This document shows positions 38,790 through 51,839 of a DNA stretch of 64,000 nucleotides, in pieces. A program made the position numbers and the translations under genes. Position 1 is the first letter of the stretch, and each line of letters begins with the position of its first letter. This DNA is from Luidia sarsii (lineage: Eukaryota > Echinodermata > Asteroidea > Paxillosida > Luidiidae): positions 2,639,496 to 2,703,495 of the forward strand of contig OX465105.1 of assembly GCA_949987565.1 (NCBI GenBank), written 5' to 3'. The notes below the pieces were generated by a model. That model worked only from the letters and a program-made list of their open reading frames with translations, was not told where the DNA came from and did not search any database.

Positions 38790-40450
38790 TTTATTATTAT
38801 TAATTTATTGCTATTTGCATATGAAAATACACAATAGAAATTGAAATGGCTCTCGTGCTAAAATACAATAAATATACACATAAAGAATATCAAGTATCAA
38901 AACACCACCATCCACCACCCAAAATATATACAGAATATGATCCATAAAATTACCATAACATTTCACATTTACATATAAAAATATTTTCCTTTGAACATTG
39001 ATGTATAACATTATCAAATATAAACAGGAAATATGAAGTGAGGAATCATACCACAATCGTGCACTTGAAATCATTCCATCCCATTCAGTACTCTTACTGC
39101 AGTTGGATACGAACTTCTCCTGAACCTTTCTGTCTTACATTATTTTGATAGCTCTATACCTTTTTCCTGATCTCAGTAACTCAAAAAACTCGTTTGCTGG
39201 ATGGCAGACGTCACGTCTAATACTGCATGTTTTTTTCTTTAATCTTGTGGCATATATTTCAGATACTGATGGAAGATCGTTGCCAATAATACGAGCAGCC
39301 GTTCTAACAACTCTCTCTAATGCGTGACGTGCAGCCAGAGTTGTATTACCATACCACACAGTAATAGATTGCGCCAGCACGCGTTCCACTACTGCGCAAT
39401 AGAACTTACTCAGCAGATCGCTGGATAACCGAAAGCTCTTGAGACGACGGAGATAAGTTGCGCATTTCTAATGCATCGCTCAACATTGTCATCCCCACAC
39501 AAACCACTTGACAAAATAATGAATACCTAAGAATTTAAAGTGATCTATAATTTCTACATCAGCCCCATTTACAGTGATAGGCCTATGAGAAATTTCATTC
39601 CGTCTTGCGCGAAAATCTACAACGATCTCCTTAGTCTTTGTTACATTCAGATCCAAGTTATTATCAGAGCACCACTGTGTAAGAGACTGAATTTGATTAC
39701 GATAGTTACGTTCATCATTACCTTTGATTAGCCCAATTACAGTTGTATCGTCAGCGTATTTCACAATAGTACAATCGTCAAATGAGGATACGCAATCATG
39801 CGTGTACAATGAATATAGCAATGGTGATAGCACACAGCCTTTGGGGGCTCCGGTATTCGTAGTGATACTATCGGAAGTCTAAGAATTCACTCTGACTACT
39901 TGACTACGGTTTGTAAGAAAGTCATATACCCAGCGAAAAGGGATATATCAATGCCAAGATCAACAAGCTTGAGAATGAGATACAGTTTAGATGGCAGTAT
40001 AGTATTGAATGCGGAACTAAAATCAATAAACATGAGTCTTGCATAAGAAGAGGATAGGTCCAAATGTTTAAGAACCCGATGTAATACATACGATACAGCA
40101 TCGTCGGTAGACCCATTGGCACGGTATGCGAATTGCAAGGGATCGAGTGTTTTTGGCAGAACAGATTTAAGATGACCTAGAGTTATGCGTTCCAGCGATT
40201 TCATCACATGAGATGTAAGTGCAACTGGCCGGAAGTCATTGAGACTAGAATCAAGAGTTGCTTTAGGAACAGGAACTATAACTGATTTTTTTTTTAAACC
40301 TGAGGAATTTGACACAGTTTTAGAGACCAATTGAATATGGAAGTGAAAACAAATGAAAGTTCATCCGCGCACAGTCTCAGCAACCGGGCTGAAATACCAT
40401 CAGGGCCAGGTGCCTTTCGGATGTTCAACCTTGAAAAAACACGGTGCGTT
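38790..40450 (-). mobile_element. LINE retrotransposon, jockey/CR1/Rex1 type, 5'-truncated and frameshifted
   Basis: Read on the - strand from about 40450. Order: RKAPGPDGIS fingers motif, PVALTSHVMKSLER, PLQFAYRANGSTDDAV, FIDFSSAFNTI (first catalytic Asp), a frameshift, then LSPLLYSLYTHDC, YADDTTVIG (catalytic pair), NVTKTKEIVVDFR, FKFLGIHY, another frameshift, and the C-terminal block WYGNTTLAARHALERVVRTA ending SGKRYRAIK. The layout and C-terminal block fit Rex1/CR1-like LINEs. The endonuclease is missing. The 3' end is probably at the TTATTATTAA tract near 38795. Dead copy: at least two frameshifts. Confidence 0.9.
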
Positions 40451-40709
40451 TCCCCAACAACAATCGGCCCACCACTTTCCTTCCATTTGTGAGCATTTCA
40501 TGCATGTTATTAGTCAGTAAGACTACATTTTTCAAACCAATATTGCATTTGGACGCAAACAGGTGTTGGGCCCAAATTGTCTGCCCAATTAACACTCGGT
40601 CCAATTTTATTCCAATTATTGTTTGGACAATTTTTTTAAAAGAGTGTCGGGAGTTTTTAATTGACCAAGATATTCCAATATTTCAGCTGGCATTTGGGTG
40701 ATAGTCTGA

Positions 40710-40800
40710 CCATTATTTGAATTATTATTATTAATATTATTAAGTATAATATTACTAGTCTGAGTAACTGGACCCTTACAATCGCCCTTTTTGGCGAGCT
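40710..40800. repeat. ATT tract and single arm of the GAGTAACTTGGAC MITE
   Basis: (ATT)n from 40718 to 40745, then CTAGTCTGAGTAACTGGACC and CTTACAATCGCC, a single arm of the foldback element at 2341. It joins the TCCG tract directly. Confidence 0.6.
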
Positions 40801-40825
40801 GCGAAGTAGTGCGAGCCTATGTAAT

Positions 40826-41202
40826 GCCGATGTCCGTCCGCGTCCGTCCGTCCGTCTGTCCGTCCGTCCGTCCGTCCGTCCGTCCGTCCGTCCGTCCGTC
40901 CGTCCGTCCGTCCGTCCGTCCGTCCGTCCGTCCGTCCGTCCGTCCGTCCGTCCGTCCGTCCGTCTGTCTGTCTGTCCGTCTGTCCGTCCGTCCGTCCGTC
41001 CGTCCGTCCGTCCGTCTGTCCGTCCGTCCGTCCGTCCGTCCGTCCGTCAGTCCGTCCGGCCGTCCGTCCGTCCGTCCGTCCGTCCGTCCGTCCGTCTGTC
41101 CGTCCGTCCGTCCGTCTGTCCGTCCGTCCGTCCGTCTGTCCGTCCGTCCGTCCGTCCGTCCGTCCGTCCGTCCGCGTCCGTCCGTCTGTCCGGCCGTCCG
41201 CA
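40826..41202. repeat. TCCG tetranucleotide microsatellite
   Basis: About 94 units of GTCC with scattered GTCT variants. Since four bases shift the frame each time, it is open in several frames (VRPS / TDGR repeats); these are artefacts. A tiny relic, ATCCGTCCGTCCGTG, lies at 41380. Confidence 0.97.
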
Positions 41203-42588
41203 TTCAGATGTTAAAGTTTGTTTTTTTCATTCATAGGAAACCCTTCATACGATTCAGTGCTTCTAATTAATTTCTGCAACCTAAAATTAGAGTTTAGACT
41301 TTGATTATCAGGAAAGACAACATAAAAATGTTAAAGTTTTAGAATACTGTACATGTACATTTTCTATGTAATGCTGATATCCGTCCGTCCGTGTACATAT
41401 TCCAGACTGTACATGTACTGTTTATGTGGGCCCGGGTAGAGATTGGGTGGAACTGAGTTTGGTTGCAGTAACTTGCAGTACATGTACATGTATATAATAA
41501 ATGTATGCGGAATTGTACATCATTCATTGACTTTACAAAAGGTGTACCGATGCCTTTATACATATCTGCTCTTCCAACACTGGACCCACATTCCATTATC
41601 CCTTACTCCAAGTCCATTGTACATGCAGCTTCATTGAATGTGTAGTCATAGTATTGTATCAGTGGAGTTACAATGTATTTACCTACAGGTGCGTTACTGC
41701 CCAAAGAGTACTCTAAGTTAAATGCCTGATATTGTCATGCAAATTGCAAGCAAGTCTAGTGGTGGTCAGTTTTGCGTACCTGTTTTGAATCACACAGGAC
41801 AGCTAGCATGGCTAGAACATACATTGTACATGTAATGCATTCCTATCAGTGTGGAACTGCACAGTGCACAAACCTACTTTGGTCATATGCACAGTTCATG
41901 CACCAGCTGCTTTCTCTCGATCGTTCAAATAAAATTGACAAAAAAATAAAAACAGATGATGATTTCACACTTGCACTAATGTGTTAGAGACTTGTGATCA
42001 GCTGCCTGGTTGAAAAATGGTAATTACAGTACAGTACATACCGTGTACATGTACTTGAAAGTGCTGATAAATAAGAGGAGAAAGTTGGTTCATAATAAAT
42101 GTTTATGTACATGTATGTTAATTATAACATGCATGATGATTGTAGCTGGAAGCGTATTTCCACATCTTAACATCCTTTAAAATCACTTTAAAATTCTATA
42201 CATGTACATGTAGCATACATGTATGCAAGGTACCGATGCATTTATAAACTTTTTTGTAATTTCAATTTCATGTGTAATTTGCCTGTGTGAGGGTTCCCTA
42301 GCATGATTGATGTGTTCAAGCAAGGAGTTTGATTCCCATCTAGTTCAGTTTGTTTACAGTTAATAAAAAGGCTGCAGCGAGCCATGGCAGCTTCACTGTT
42401 CTAGTTTAACCTGTTTTCAGAGTTTAGAAACTGATGATCATAGTGATATTAAACATTTTGAAACATTTTTAAATCATCACATTTCCATTCTCTAGATTTA
42501 TCTGCATATCTAACAAAAACATTGACAAAAATAAAAGAAAAAACAAACAATCTGAAAAGTTCTAGAGATTTATGTTTGTTTACAAACA
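41203..42588. other. Intergenic stretch without recognisable gene
   Basis: AT-rich DNA with many TACATGTACATGTA motifs (41350, 41410, 41480, 42045, 42110, 42200). Frames are short and show no family motif. Confidence 0.6.
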
Positions 42589-42589
42589 A

Positions 42590-45500
42590 ATTTGATGGCC
42601 TTTTGATGCCTGATCTGATGGTCTTTTGATGCCTGATGTGATGGCCTTTTGATGCCTGATCTGATAGCCTTTTGATGCCTGATGTGATGGCCTTTTGATG
42701 CCTGATGTGATGGCCTTTTGATGCCTGATCTGATGGCCTTTTGATGCCTGATTTGATGGCCTTTTGATGCCTGATTTGATGGCCTTTTGATGCCTGATGT
42801 GATGGCCTTTTCATGCCTGATGTGATGGCCTTTTGATGCCTGATTTGATGGCCTTTTGATGCCTGATCTGATGGCCTTTTGATGCCTGATGTGATGGCCT
42901 TTTGATGCCTGATTTGATGGCCTTTTGATGCCTGATCTGATGGCCTTTTGATGCCTGATTTGATGGCCTTTTGATGCCTGATCTGATGGCCTTTTGATGT
43001 CTGATTTGATGGCCTTTTGATGCCTGATCTGATGGCCTTTTGGTGCCTGATTTGATGATCAATTGATGCCTGATTTGATGGCCTTTTGATGCCTGATGTG
43101 ATGGCATTTTGGTGCCTGATTTGATGGCCTTTTGATGCCTGATCTGATGGCCATTTGATGCCTGATTTGATGGCCTTTTGATGTCTGATTCGATGGCCTA
43201 TGGCATTTTGATGGTTTATGTGATGGCTCTTTGATGCCTGATCTGATGGCCTTTTGATGCCTGATTTGATGGTCTTTTGATGCCTGATGTGATGGCCTTT
43301 TGATGCCTGATCTGATAGCCTTTTGATGCCTGATGTGATGGCCTTTTGATGCCTGATGTGATGGCCTTTTGATGCCTGATCTGATGGCCTTTTGATGCCT
43401 GATTTGATGGCCTTTTGATGCCTGATTTGATGGCCTTTTGATGCCTGATGTGATGGCCTTTTCATGCCTGATGTGATGGCCTTTTGATGCCTGATTTGAT
43501 GGCCTTTTGATGCCTGATCTGATGGCCTTTTGATGCCTGATGTGATGGCCTTTTGATGCCTGATTTGATGGCCTTTTGATGCCTGATCTGATGGCCTTTT
43601 GATGCCTGATTTGATGGCCTTTTGATGCCTGATCTGATGGCCTTTTGATGTCTGATTTGATGGCCTTTTGATGCCTGATCTGATGGCCTTTTGGTGCCTG
43701 ATTTGATGATCAATTGATGCCTGATTTGATGGCCTTTTGATGCCTGATGTGATGGCATTTTGGTGCCTGATTTGATGGCCTTTTGATGCCTGATCTGATG
43801 GCCATTTGATGCCTGATTTGATGGCCTTTTGATGTCTGATTCGATGGCCTATGGCATTTTGATGGTTTATGTGATGGCTCTTTGATGCCTGATCTGATGG
43901 CCTTTTGATGCCTGATTTGATGGCCTTTTGATGCCTGATTTGATGGCCTTTTGATACCTGATCTGATGGCCTTTTCATGCTTGATGTGATGGCCTTTTGA
44001 TGCCTGATTTGATGGCCTTTTGATGCCTGATCTGATGGCCTTTTGATGCCTGATTTGATGGCCTTTTGATGCCTGATCTGATGGCCTCTTGATGTCTGAT
44101 TTGATGGCCTTTTGATGCCTGATCTGATGGCCTTTTGATGCCTGATTTGATGGCCTTTTGATGCATGATGGCCTTTTGATGCCTGATGTGATGGCCTTTT
44201 GATGCATGATTTGATGGCCTTTTGATGCATGATGGCCTTTTGATGCCTGATGTGATGGGCTTATGATGCCTGATCTGATGGCCCTTTGGTGTCTGATGTG
44301 ATGGCCTTTTGATGCCTGATGTGATGGCCGTTTGATGCCTGATGTGATGGCCTTTTGATGTCTGATTTGATGGCCTTTTGATGCTTTATGTGATGACCCT
44401 TTGATGCCTAATCTGATGGCCTTTTGATGCCTGATCTGATGGCCTTTTGATGCCTGATCTGATGGCCTTTTGATGCCTGATCTGATGGCCCTTTGATGCC
44501 TGATTTGATGGCCCTTTGATGCCTGATCTCATGGCCTTTTGATGCCTGATGTGATGGCCCTTTGATGCCTGATGTGATGGCCTTTTGATGCCTGATGTGA
44601 TGGCCTTTTGATGCCTGATTTGATGGCCTTTTGATGCTTTATGTAATGGCCCTCTGATGCCTGATCTGATGGCCTTTTGATGCCTGATGTGATGGCCTTT
44701 TGATGGCTCATCTGATGGCCTTTTGATGTCTGATTTGATGGCCTTTTGATGCCTGATGTGATGGCCTTTTGATGCCTGATGTGATGGCCTTTTGATGCCT
44801 GATCTGATGGCCTTTTGATGCCTGATTTGATGGCCTTTTGATGCCTGATTTGATGGCCTTTTGATGCCTGATCTGATGGCCTTTTCATGCCTGATGTGAT
44901 GGCCTTTTGATGCCTGATTTGATGGCCTTTTGATGCCTGATCTGATGGCCTTTTGATGCCTGATGTGATGGCCTTTTGATGCCTGATTTGATGGCCTTTT
45001 GATGCCTGATCTGATGGCCTTTTGATGCCTGATTTGATGGCCTTTTGATGCCTGATCTGATGGCCTTTTGATGTCTGATTTGATGGCCTTTTGATGCCTG
45101 ATCTGATGGCCTTTTGATGCCTGATTTGATGGCCTTTTGATGCCTGATTTGATGGCCTTTTGATGCCTGATCTGATGGCCTTTTCATGCCTGATGTGATG
45201 GCCTTTTGATGCCTGATTTGATGGCCTTTTCATGCCTGATCTGATGGCCTTTTGATGCCTGATGTGATGGCCTTTTGATGCCTGATTTGATGGCCTTTTG
45301 ATGCCTGATCTGATGGCCTTTTGATGCCTGATTTGATGGCCTTTTGATGCCTGATCTGATGGCCTTTTGATGTCTGATTTGATGGCCTTTTGATGCCTGA
45401 TCTGATGGCCTTTTGGTGCCTGATTTGATGATCAATTGATGCCTGATTTGATGGCCTTTTGATGCCTGATGTGATGGCATTTTGGTGCCTGATTTGATGG

Positions 45501-47950
45501 CCTTTTGATGCCTGATCTGATGGCCATTTGATGCCTGATTTGATGGCCTTTTGAGTCTGATTCGATGGCATTTTGATGGTTTATGTGATGGCTCTTTGAT
45601 GCCTGATCTGATGGCCTTTTGATGCCTGATTTGATGGCCTTTTGATGCCTGATTTGATGGCCTTTTGATACCTGATCTGATGGCCTTTTCATGCTTGATG
45701 TGATGGCCTTTTGATGCCTGATTTGATGGCCTTTTGATGCCTGATCTGATGGCCTTTTGATGCCTGATTTGATGGCCTTTTGATGCCTGATCTGATGGCC
45801 TCTTGATGTCTGATTTGATGGCCTTTTGATGCCTGATCTGATGGCCTTTTGATGCCTGATTTGATGGCCTTTTGATGCATGATGGCCTTTTGATGCCTGA
45901 TGTGATGGCCTTTTGATGCCTGATTTGATGGCCTTTTGATGCATGATGGCCTTTTGATGCCTGATGTGATGGCCGTTTGATGCCTGATGTGATGGCCTTT
46001 TGATGTCTGATTTGATGGCCTTTTGATGCTTTATGTGACGACCCTTTGATGCCTAATCTGATGGCCTTTTGATGCCTGATCTGATGGCCTTTTGATGCCT
46101 GATCTGATGGCCTTTTGATGCCTGATCTGATGGCCCTTTGATGCCTGATTTGATGGCCCTTTGATGCCTGATCTCATGGCCTTTTGATGCCTGATTTGAT
46201 GGCCTTTTGATGCTTTATGTGATGGCCCTCTGATGCCTGATCTGATGGCCTTTTGATGCCTGATGTGATGGCCTTTTGATGGCTCATCTGATGGCCTTTT
46301 GATGTCTGATTTGATGGCCTTTTGATGCCTGATTTGATGGCCTTTTGATGCCTTATGTGATTTCCCTTTGATGCCTGATCTGATGGCCTATTGATGCCCG
46401 ATGTGATGGCCTTTTGATGCCTGATGTGATGGCCTTTTGATGCCTGATGTGATGGCCTTTTGATGCCTGATTTGATGGCCTTTTGATGCCTGATCTGATG
46501 GCCTTTTGATGTTTGATTTGATGGCCTTTTGATGCTTTAGATCTGTGATGGCCCTTTGATGCCTGATCTGATGGCCTTTTGATGCCTGATGTGATGGCCT
46601 TTTGATGCCTGATGTGATGGCCTTTTGATGCCTGATCTGATGGCCTTTTGATGTTTGATTTGATGGCCTTTTGATGCTTTAGATCTGTGATGGCCCTTTG
46701 ATGCCTGATTTGATGACCTTTTGATGCCTGATGTGATGGCCTTTTGGTGCCTGATTTGATGATCAATTGATGCCTGATTTGATGGCCTTTTGATGCCTGA
46801 TGTGATGGCATTTTGGTGCCTGATTTGATGGCCTTTTGATGCCTGATCTGATGGCCATTTGATGCCTGATTTGATGGCCTTTTGATGTCTGATTTGATGG
46901 CATTTTGATGGTTTATGTGATGGCCCTTTGATGCCTGATCTGATGGCCTTTTGATGCCTGATCTGATGGCCTTTTGACGCCTGATTTGATGGCCTTTTGA
47001 TGCCTGATTTGATGGCCTTTTGATGCCTGATGTGATGGCCTTTTGATGGCTCATCTGATTGCCTTTTGATGCCTGATTTGATGGCCTTTTGATGCCTGTT
47101 TTGATTGCCTTTTGATGCCTGATCTGATGGCCTTTTGGTGCCTTATCTGATGGCCTGTTGATGCCTGATGTGATGATGGCCTTTTGATGCCTGATCTGAT
47201 GGCACTTTGATGCCTGATCTGATGGCCTTTTGATGCCTGATCTGATGATGGCCTTTTGATGCCTGATCTGATGGCCTTTTGATGCCTGATCTGATGGCCT
47301 TTTGATGCCTGATTTGTTGGCCTTTTGATGCCTGATTTGATGACCTTTTGATGCCTGATGTTGTGACCTTTTGGTGCCTGATTTGATGGCCATTTGATGC
47401 CTGATTTGATGGTCTTTTGATGTCTGATTTGATGGCCTTTTGATGCCTGATGTGATGGCATTTTGGTGCCTGATTTGATGATCAATTGATGCCTGATCTG
47501 ATGGCCATTTGATGCCTGATTTGATGGCCTTTTGATGTCTGATTTTATGGCATTTTGATGGTTTATGTGATGGCCCTTTGATGCCTGATCTGATGGCATT
47601 TTGATGGTTTTTGTGATGGCCCTTTGATGCCTGATTTGATGGCCTTTTGATGCCTGATTTGATGGCCTTTTGATGGCTCATCTGATGGCCTTTTGATGCC
47701 TGATTTGATGGCCTTTTGATGCCTGATTTGATGGCCTTTTGATGCCTGATTTGATTGCCTTTTGATGTCTGATCTGATGGCCTTTTGATGCCTGATCTGA
47801 TGGCCTTTTGATGCCTGATCTGATGATGGCCTTTTGATGCCTGATCTGATGATGGCCTTTTGATGCCTGATCTGATGGCCTTTTCATGCCTGATCTGATG
47901 GCCTTTTGATGCCAGGCTGATCTGATGGCCTTTTCATGCTGTTTGATGCC
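42590..47950. repeat. 5.3-kb minisatellite of 23-bp units
   Basis: About 230 units of the pattern TTTTGATGCCTGATYTGATG GCC. Variant units (TTTCATGCC, GATGATCAATTGATG, TTTATGTGATGGC) are shared by blocks: the region around 42811-43107 recurs 651 bp later and again at 45184-45480. On the - strand the unit (GGCCATCARATCAGGCATCA AAA) lacks stops in all three frames. Since 23 is not a multiple of 3, translation reads all three in turn as a 23-residue repeat (KRPSDQAS-KGHQIRHQ-KAIKSGI). The longest such frame is about 590 codons. I regard it as non-coding satellite DNA until a transcript is shown. Confidence 0.97.
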
Positions 47951-48016
47951 GCCTTTGACTGATGACTGTTTTGATGACCAAAAATGATGGCCGAGTTTTC
48001 TAGTAGGGAGCTGTAG

Positions 48017-48612
48017 GAAGACCCAACCGATTGAGGGCCTGCAAGATCGTCCAAGCACAAGCTGTGACACAGGATGGCTAGCACACCCCTTGAAAGACAT
48101 CCTTAGGATCTTCAAGAATGAGAAACCTTCATCATCAGCTGACAGCATGTTAAGTACAATTGTGTTATATAGATATAATGTGTGGCACTACATTGTCGAG
48201 GCATATATTCACCATCTTCCATCTAATGGTGAGTGAAGTCTTGTGATGCAGGACAATGATACAAGTGCAGGGCTGGCCTTTCCAAACAACTGCAGATCAG
48301 ACAATATCTTAGTTTACAGACAAATTCATCTCAGGAAACCTGCTCTTATTTTGAAAGAAACATATCATTGACAGAACAGACACTTTCTGACAGTGGCTCA
48401 AGGGCAGAGAAAGATGGGAGAAGAGCTTGCCTTTTTCATTTATCATTTTTCATTTTTTTTTTCAACTTTCAACCAACTTCATTTTTTTTATTCAAATCAT
48501 CCAATGTCAAGTATGCTTTCTTTTATGCATCCCCAAAAGCTTGAGAAAATGTTATGCTCCCAGCAATTGTGCAGGAACAAGCTGTTACATAGACAAGGAA
48601 ATTTCCTATTTT
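48017..48612 (+). pseudogene. Duplicated coding-like segment, left (decayed) copy
   Basis: Matches 49396-49970 at about 85-90% by eye. It keeps the KDILRIFK frame but has a stop and frame damage in the first part. A 40-bp stretch near 48180-48220 is absent from the other copy. It directly follows the degenerate end of the 23-bp minisatellite. Confidence 0.6.
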
Positions 48613-48690
48613 TTCATTCTGCCTTTGAAAAAGGTCCTGCTAGGATCGAAATGTCCATTCTGGTCAGTTTAGTCAGTAAGCAGTTTGCAT
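48613..48690 (+). repeat. Foldback-family fragment with hammerhead-like core
   Basis: ATTCTGCCTTTGAAAAAGGT-CCTGCTAGGATCGAAATGTCC, then a deletion and the GTCAGTAAGCAGTTTGCA tail. Confidence 0.7.
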
Positions 48691-48939
48691 ATTACTCTTG
48701 GATTTGTTATCATTTTAAAAACAAGTAATGCATAGGCCATGTTTGCTTGAAATGTTCCCTTTAGTGCAATCTCAGTCTTAGGGAGAAACTACTATCCCAA
48801 GTATTTGAAAATGTAAGCATTTGGAAGGTTCGGCAAGGGTCAGGGTTAAATTGTGAAAGACAAGTGGCCACTAAAGGTGTCACTGCATTTCATCAAGTAT
48901 ATTATTAAATGCTTGTGACTGTCACCCCAACCCTGGTAA

Positions 48940-49075
48940 AGCCACCATCTAAGGGCTGGATAGCTCAGATGGAAGTCAGCCCTGGTACGACTAAAAACAA
49001 TCTGGCCTTCTTGATTTTTGAGATTTATTAATCTTGGTTTATTGGTCAGTAAGCAGATGGCAATATTTGTGTCAT
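48940..49075 (+). repeat. SINE head and foldback-family tail fragments
   Basis: CCACCATCTAAGGGCTGGAT-AGCTCAGATGG (A-box side only) at 48944, then a tail fragment TTGGTCAGTAAGCAG near 49041. Two truncated repeats joined. Confidence 0.5.
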
Positions 49076-49227
49076 CTTGGACGTACTTTGTAGGTTTAAT
49101 GATTTTTGGGGGTACATTTTGAAATGCAAACCCATACAGTTATGTTGCATCTACATGTACAATGGAAATTCCCTTTGGATCTTAACACAGTAGGTGGTGT
49201 GTTCTCTTTCTTTGAATTTCTCTCTAG

Positions 49228-49525
49228 ATGTCAACCAGGTGATCCTGAGGGAAGTTGTCACAGGAGGAGATGGCAGGGCAAACTACAGTACCAAGACTGG
49301 CTGGCAAATCCTAGCACTCAGATACGTCATGTCTAACGCCAATGGAAGCTGTGCAAGGATCTGTATCTTGCAACAGCCAAGCGACAGACACTGTTGGAAG
49401 ACCCAAATGAGGGCCTGCGAGATTGTCCGAGCACAAGCTGTGACACAGGATGGCTAGCACACCACATGAAAGACATCCTCAGGATCTTCAAGACTGAGAA
49501 ACCTTCACCATCAGCCGACAGAATG
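49228..49525 (+). pseudogene. Coding-like segment of unknown family, one in-frame stop
   Basis: After a possible acceptor (atttctctctag|ATGTCA) one frame reads RRRWQGKLQYQDWLANPS, TQIRHV, a stop (49334-49336), then RQWKLCKDLYLATAKRQTLL, EDPNEGLRDCPSTSCDTGWL, AHHMKDILRIFKTEKPS and SADRM. The residue mix and the same frame on both sides of the stop look like once-coding sequence, not chance. The second half is repeated in the decayed copy at 48017. No family recognised; a repeated transposon gene or a gene-duplicate relic are both possible. Confidence 0.45.
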
Positions 49526-49970
49526 TTAAGTACAATTGTGTTCTATAGATATAATCTAATGGTGAGTGAAGTCTTGTGATGCAGGACAATGATACAAGTG
49601 CAGGGCTGGCCTTTGCAAACAACTGCAGATCAGACAATATCTTAGTTTACAGACAAATTAATCTCAGGAACCCTGCTCTTATTGTGAAAGAAGCATATCA
49701 TTGACAGAACAGACACTTTCTGACAGTGGCTCAAGGGCAGAGAAAGATGGAAGATGAGCTTGCCTTTTTCATTTTTCATTTTTTTTTAACTTTCAAGTTT
49801 CAATAAACTTTACTTTTTTATTCAAATCATCCAATGCCATCTATGCTTTCTTATGCATCCTTAAAAGCTTGAATTTGTCTAATTTATGTTTTTCAGGTTT
49901 GATGCAGCAACACCTCATGCAGAACGTGCAGGAACAAGCTGTTACATAGATAAGTGAACCTCTTATTTTG
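49396..49970 (+). repeat. Right copy of the 48017-48612 duplication
   Basis: GGAAGACCCAA...GAGGGCCTGCGAGATTGTCC to GGAACAAGCTGTTACATAGA. The two copies lie 1.38 kb apart in direct orientation, separated by repeat fragments. Confidence 0.8.
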
Positions 49971-51839
49971 CAACATTTTTAGTTTGCATTGGCCAGGTTT
50001 TGTTGAAATTATCCATACAGTGCAATCTCAGTCTTAGCGAGAAAATTATGGATTTTGACTTGGAGTGGGGTTGTAGTGGTCCCGTGGGGAAAATTCTGGA
50101 GGAGGTGACTCTCTCATCTTGGGAGGGGGCCTTGTGCACTGGAGCATGTAGGCAGGGGGACTGTGGCACTGTTGGAGAAGATGGTGTTGGAATGCTCACT
50201 CAAGTGTGTCACTGGTAGGTGGGCTGTGTGAAAGCTTACAGCCAGGACGGTGCCATGGGTACAGAGTGTACCCATGGGTGGGCTGATTGGGGGTGATTGA
50301 GGGTGGTGTGCAGGGTGGATGGTCCTTGGCTATAGGTGATCAAAGGACTGGCTCTGGAAGACTTATCTCTGCCAGGGAATCGCTTGTGGAAGAGCTTTGT
50401 GTCTTGGTGGAACTGTGATGTGTCTGGTAGATCTCATAGAAGGGTTGGGCTTTATACTGGTCTATGTTGGTGGTGAGAAATGGTGATTTCTGTGAGATCT
50501 ACTTGCCTGTCAGCTGATAGTGTGGCCATTCTTGTTTTTAAAGTGTGTCTTCATAATGGAGGGATCTGTGAAGGGTTTTGAGGGCCGTCTGTCTTCATCA
50601 CGTATGGAACCCTGACATCATCCCTTTCCTGTTTTTCTTCAAGTTAGATCTGACTCCTTTAGCAAAATTGTTTATACATACATCACAGAAAGTGCTGCAT
50701 TTCTTGGCCACTTTTGCAACATACCTTCTGCATTCACTCAGCTTCTACATCAAGCCCTTCAATTCTTTGGAGTGCTTTAATACGAGTTGATACATTATAA
50801 GCACAAATGGAGATATGGTAATATTCAGTTTTCCTCTACGCTTCATATTTCATGTTTTTTTCCTTTAAATATTGTAAATTCTAAAACATACATTTTTTCA
50901 TAAGAATTACGTTTGATATTTTGTTAAATTATAAAATGCTATGAAGTTCCTATTACTATGACTCCACCTACATCTCTACTACACTATGTTTGTCTGTGAT
51001 GACTTTCTAGTTAAAACCCAAAGACATTATGCAGGATACCATGATGCTTGACAACAATATATCAAGTAACATGGGGACCAGTAAACTTATGCAAATAAAA
51101 TTATTTGTCCAATCAAAGCATGGATAAAGGATTTCAGTAATACTATTCTTACTTCATTTCTTTCTGACTTTCAAGGTGTTTGCACCACTTTTCCTTTGAG
51201 TTCCTATAGTGCTTCTTTCAGAATATAACCCTTGATATTCTGTCCCCAGCTTCTTTGGGACAAGAAAGTCTTTCCTTTCCTTTATTTCTTCTACCTAGCC
51301 TAGTAGGCCTATAACTCAGCTCTTGATAACCCCATCCACTATGCTATTTTGTCTGTGGTAACTTTCTATTCAAACAATCAAAATTGTATGCACAATACCA
51401 GGATGTTTGAAAGGCTTGCCAATGAAAACAGATTTCAGTACTAAGTACTTATACTTCTTAATTCTTTTCTTTCATATGCTCAAGTTATTGGCTATTTTTT
51501 TCCCCTATGTCTGACTCATTCCTTTCTCTGTCTTTTTCTTGCCCGGATTCTTCTTTCACACAAGCTTTTTTGGGGCAAGAAACCTTTTTTTCTCCTGGGC
51601 CTAGAATACCCAAGTCCTGGTGTGGGTTTGTGGAGAGGTTTTTGCCTTGTTTTCAGGATGAGATGCTTGTATTTAGGCTTGTGCAGACATACATTGCCTT
51701 CTCCATCTTATTCCTTATAAGTTTGACCTAATTAGTTTAATAGCATTGTTATACACATGTGCATGTATGATTTATTGAGAAAGCTCTGATTCATAATTCT
51801 GGTATTTGTTCAAGCTCTTGCTGTAAGATAAGATTAAGT
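49971..51839. other. Intergenic stretch without recognisable gene
   Basis: A G-rich part (50040-50480) is followed by AT-rich DNA. Frames are under 80 codons, with no motif, no paired splice sites and no repeat family seen elsewhere in the window. Confidence 0.55.

Noticed and set aside
40791..41270. Arg/Pro/Ser/Val-rich frame over the TCCG tract
   Set aside because: Pure tetranucleotide microsatellite read in frame; the opposite strand is open too.
42449..44230. A 593-codon frame on the - strand as a repetitive protein gene
   Set aside because: It follows automatically from the stop-free 23-bp unit; the frame changes phase within the unit and no splice or start context supports it. Kept as a hypothesis only.
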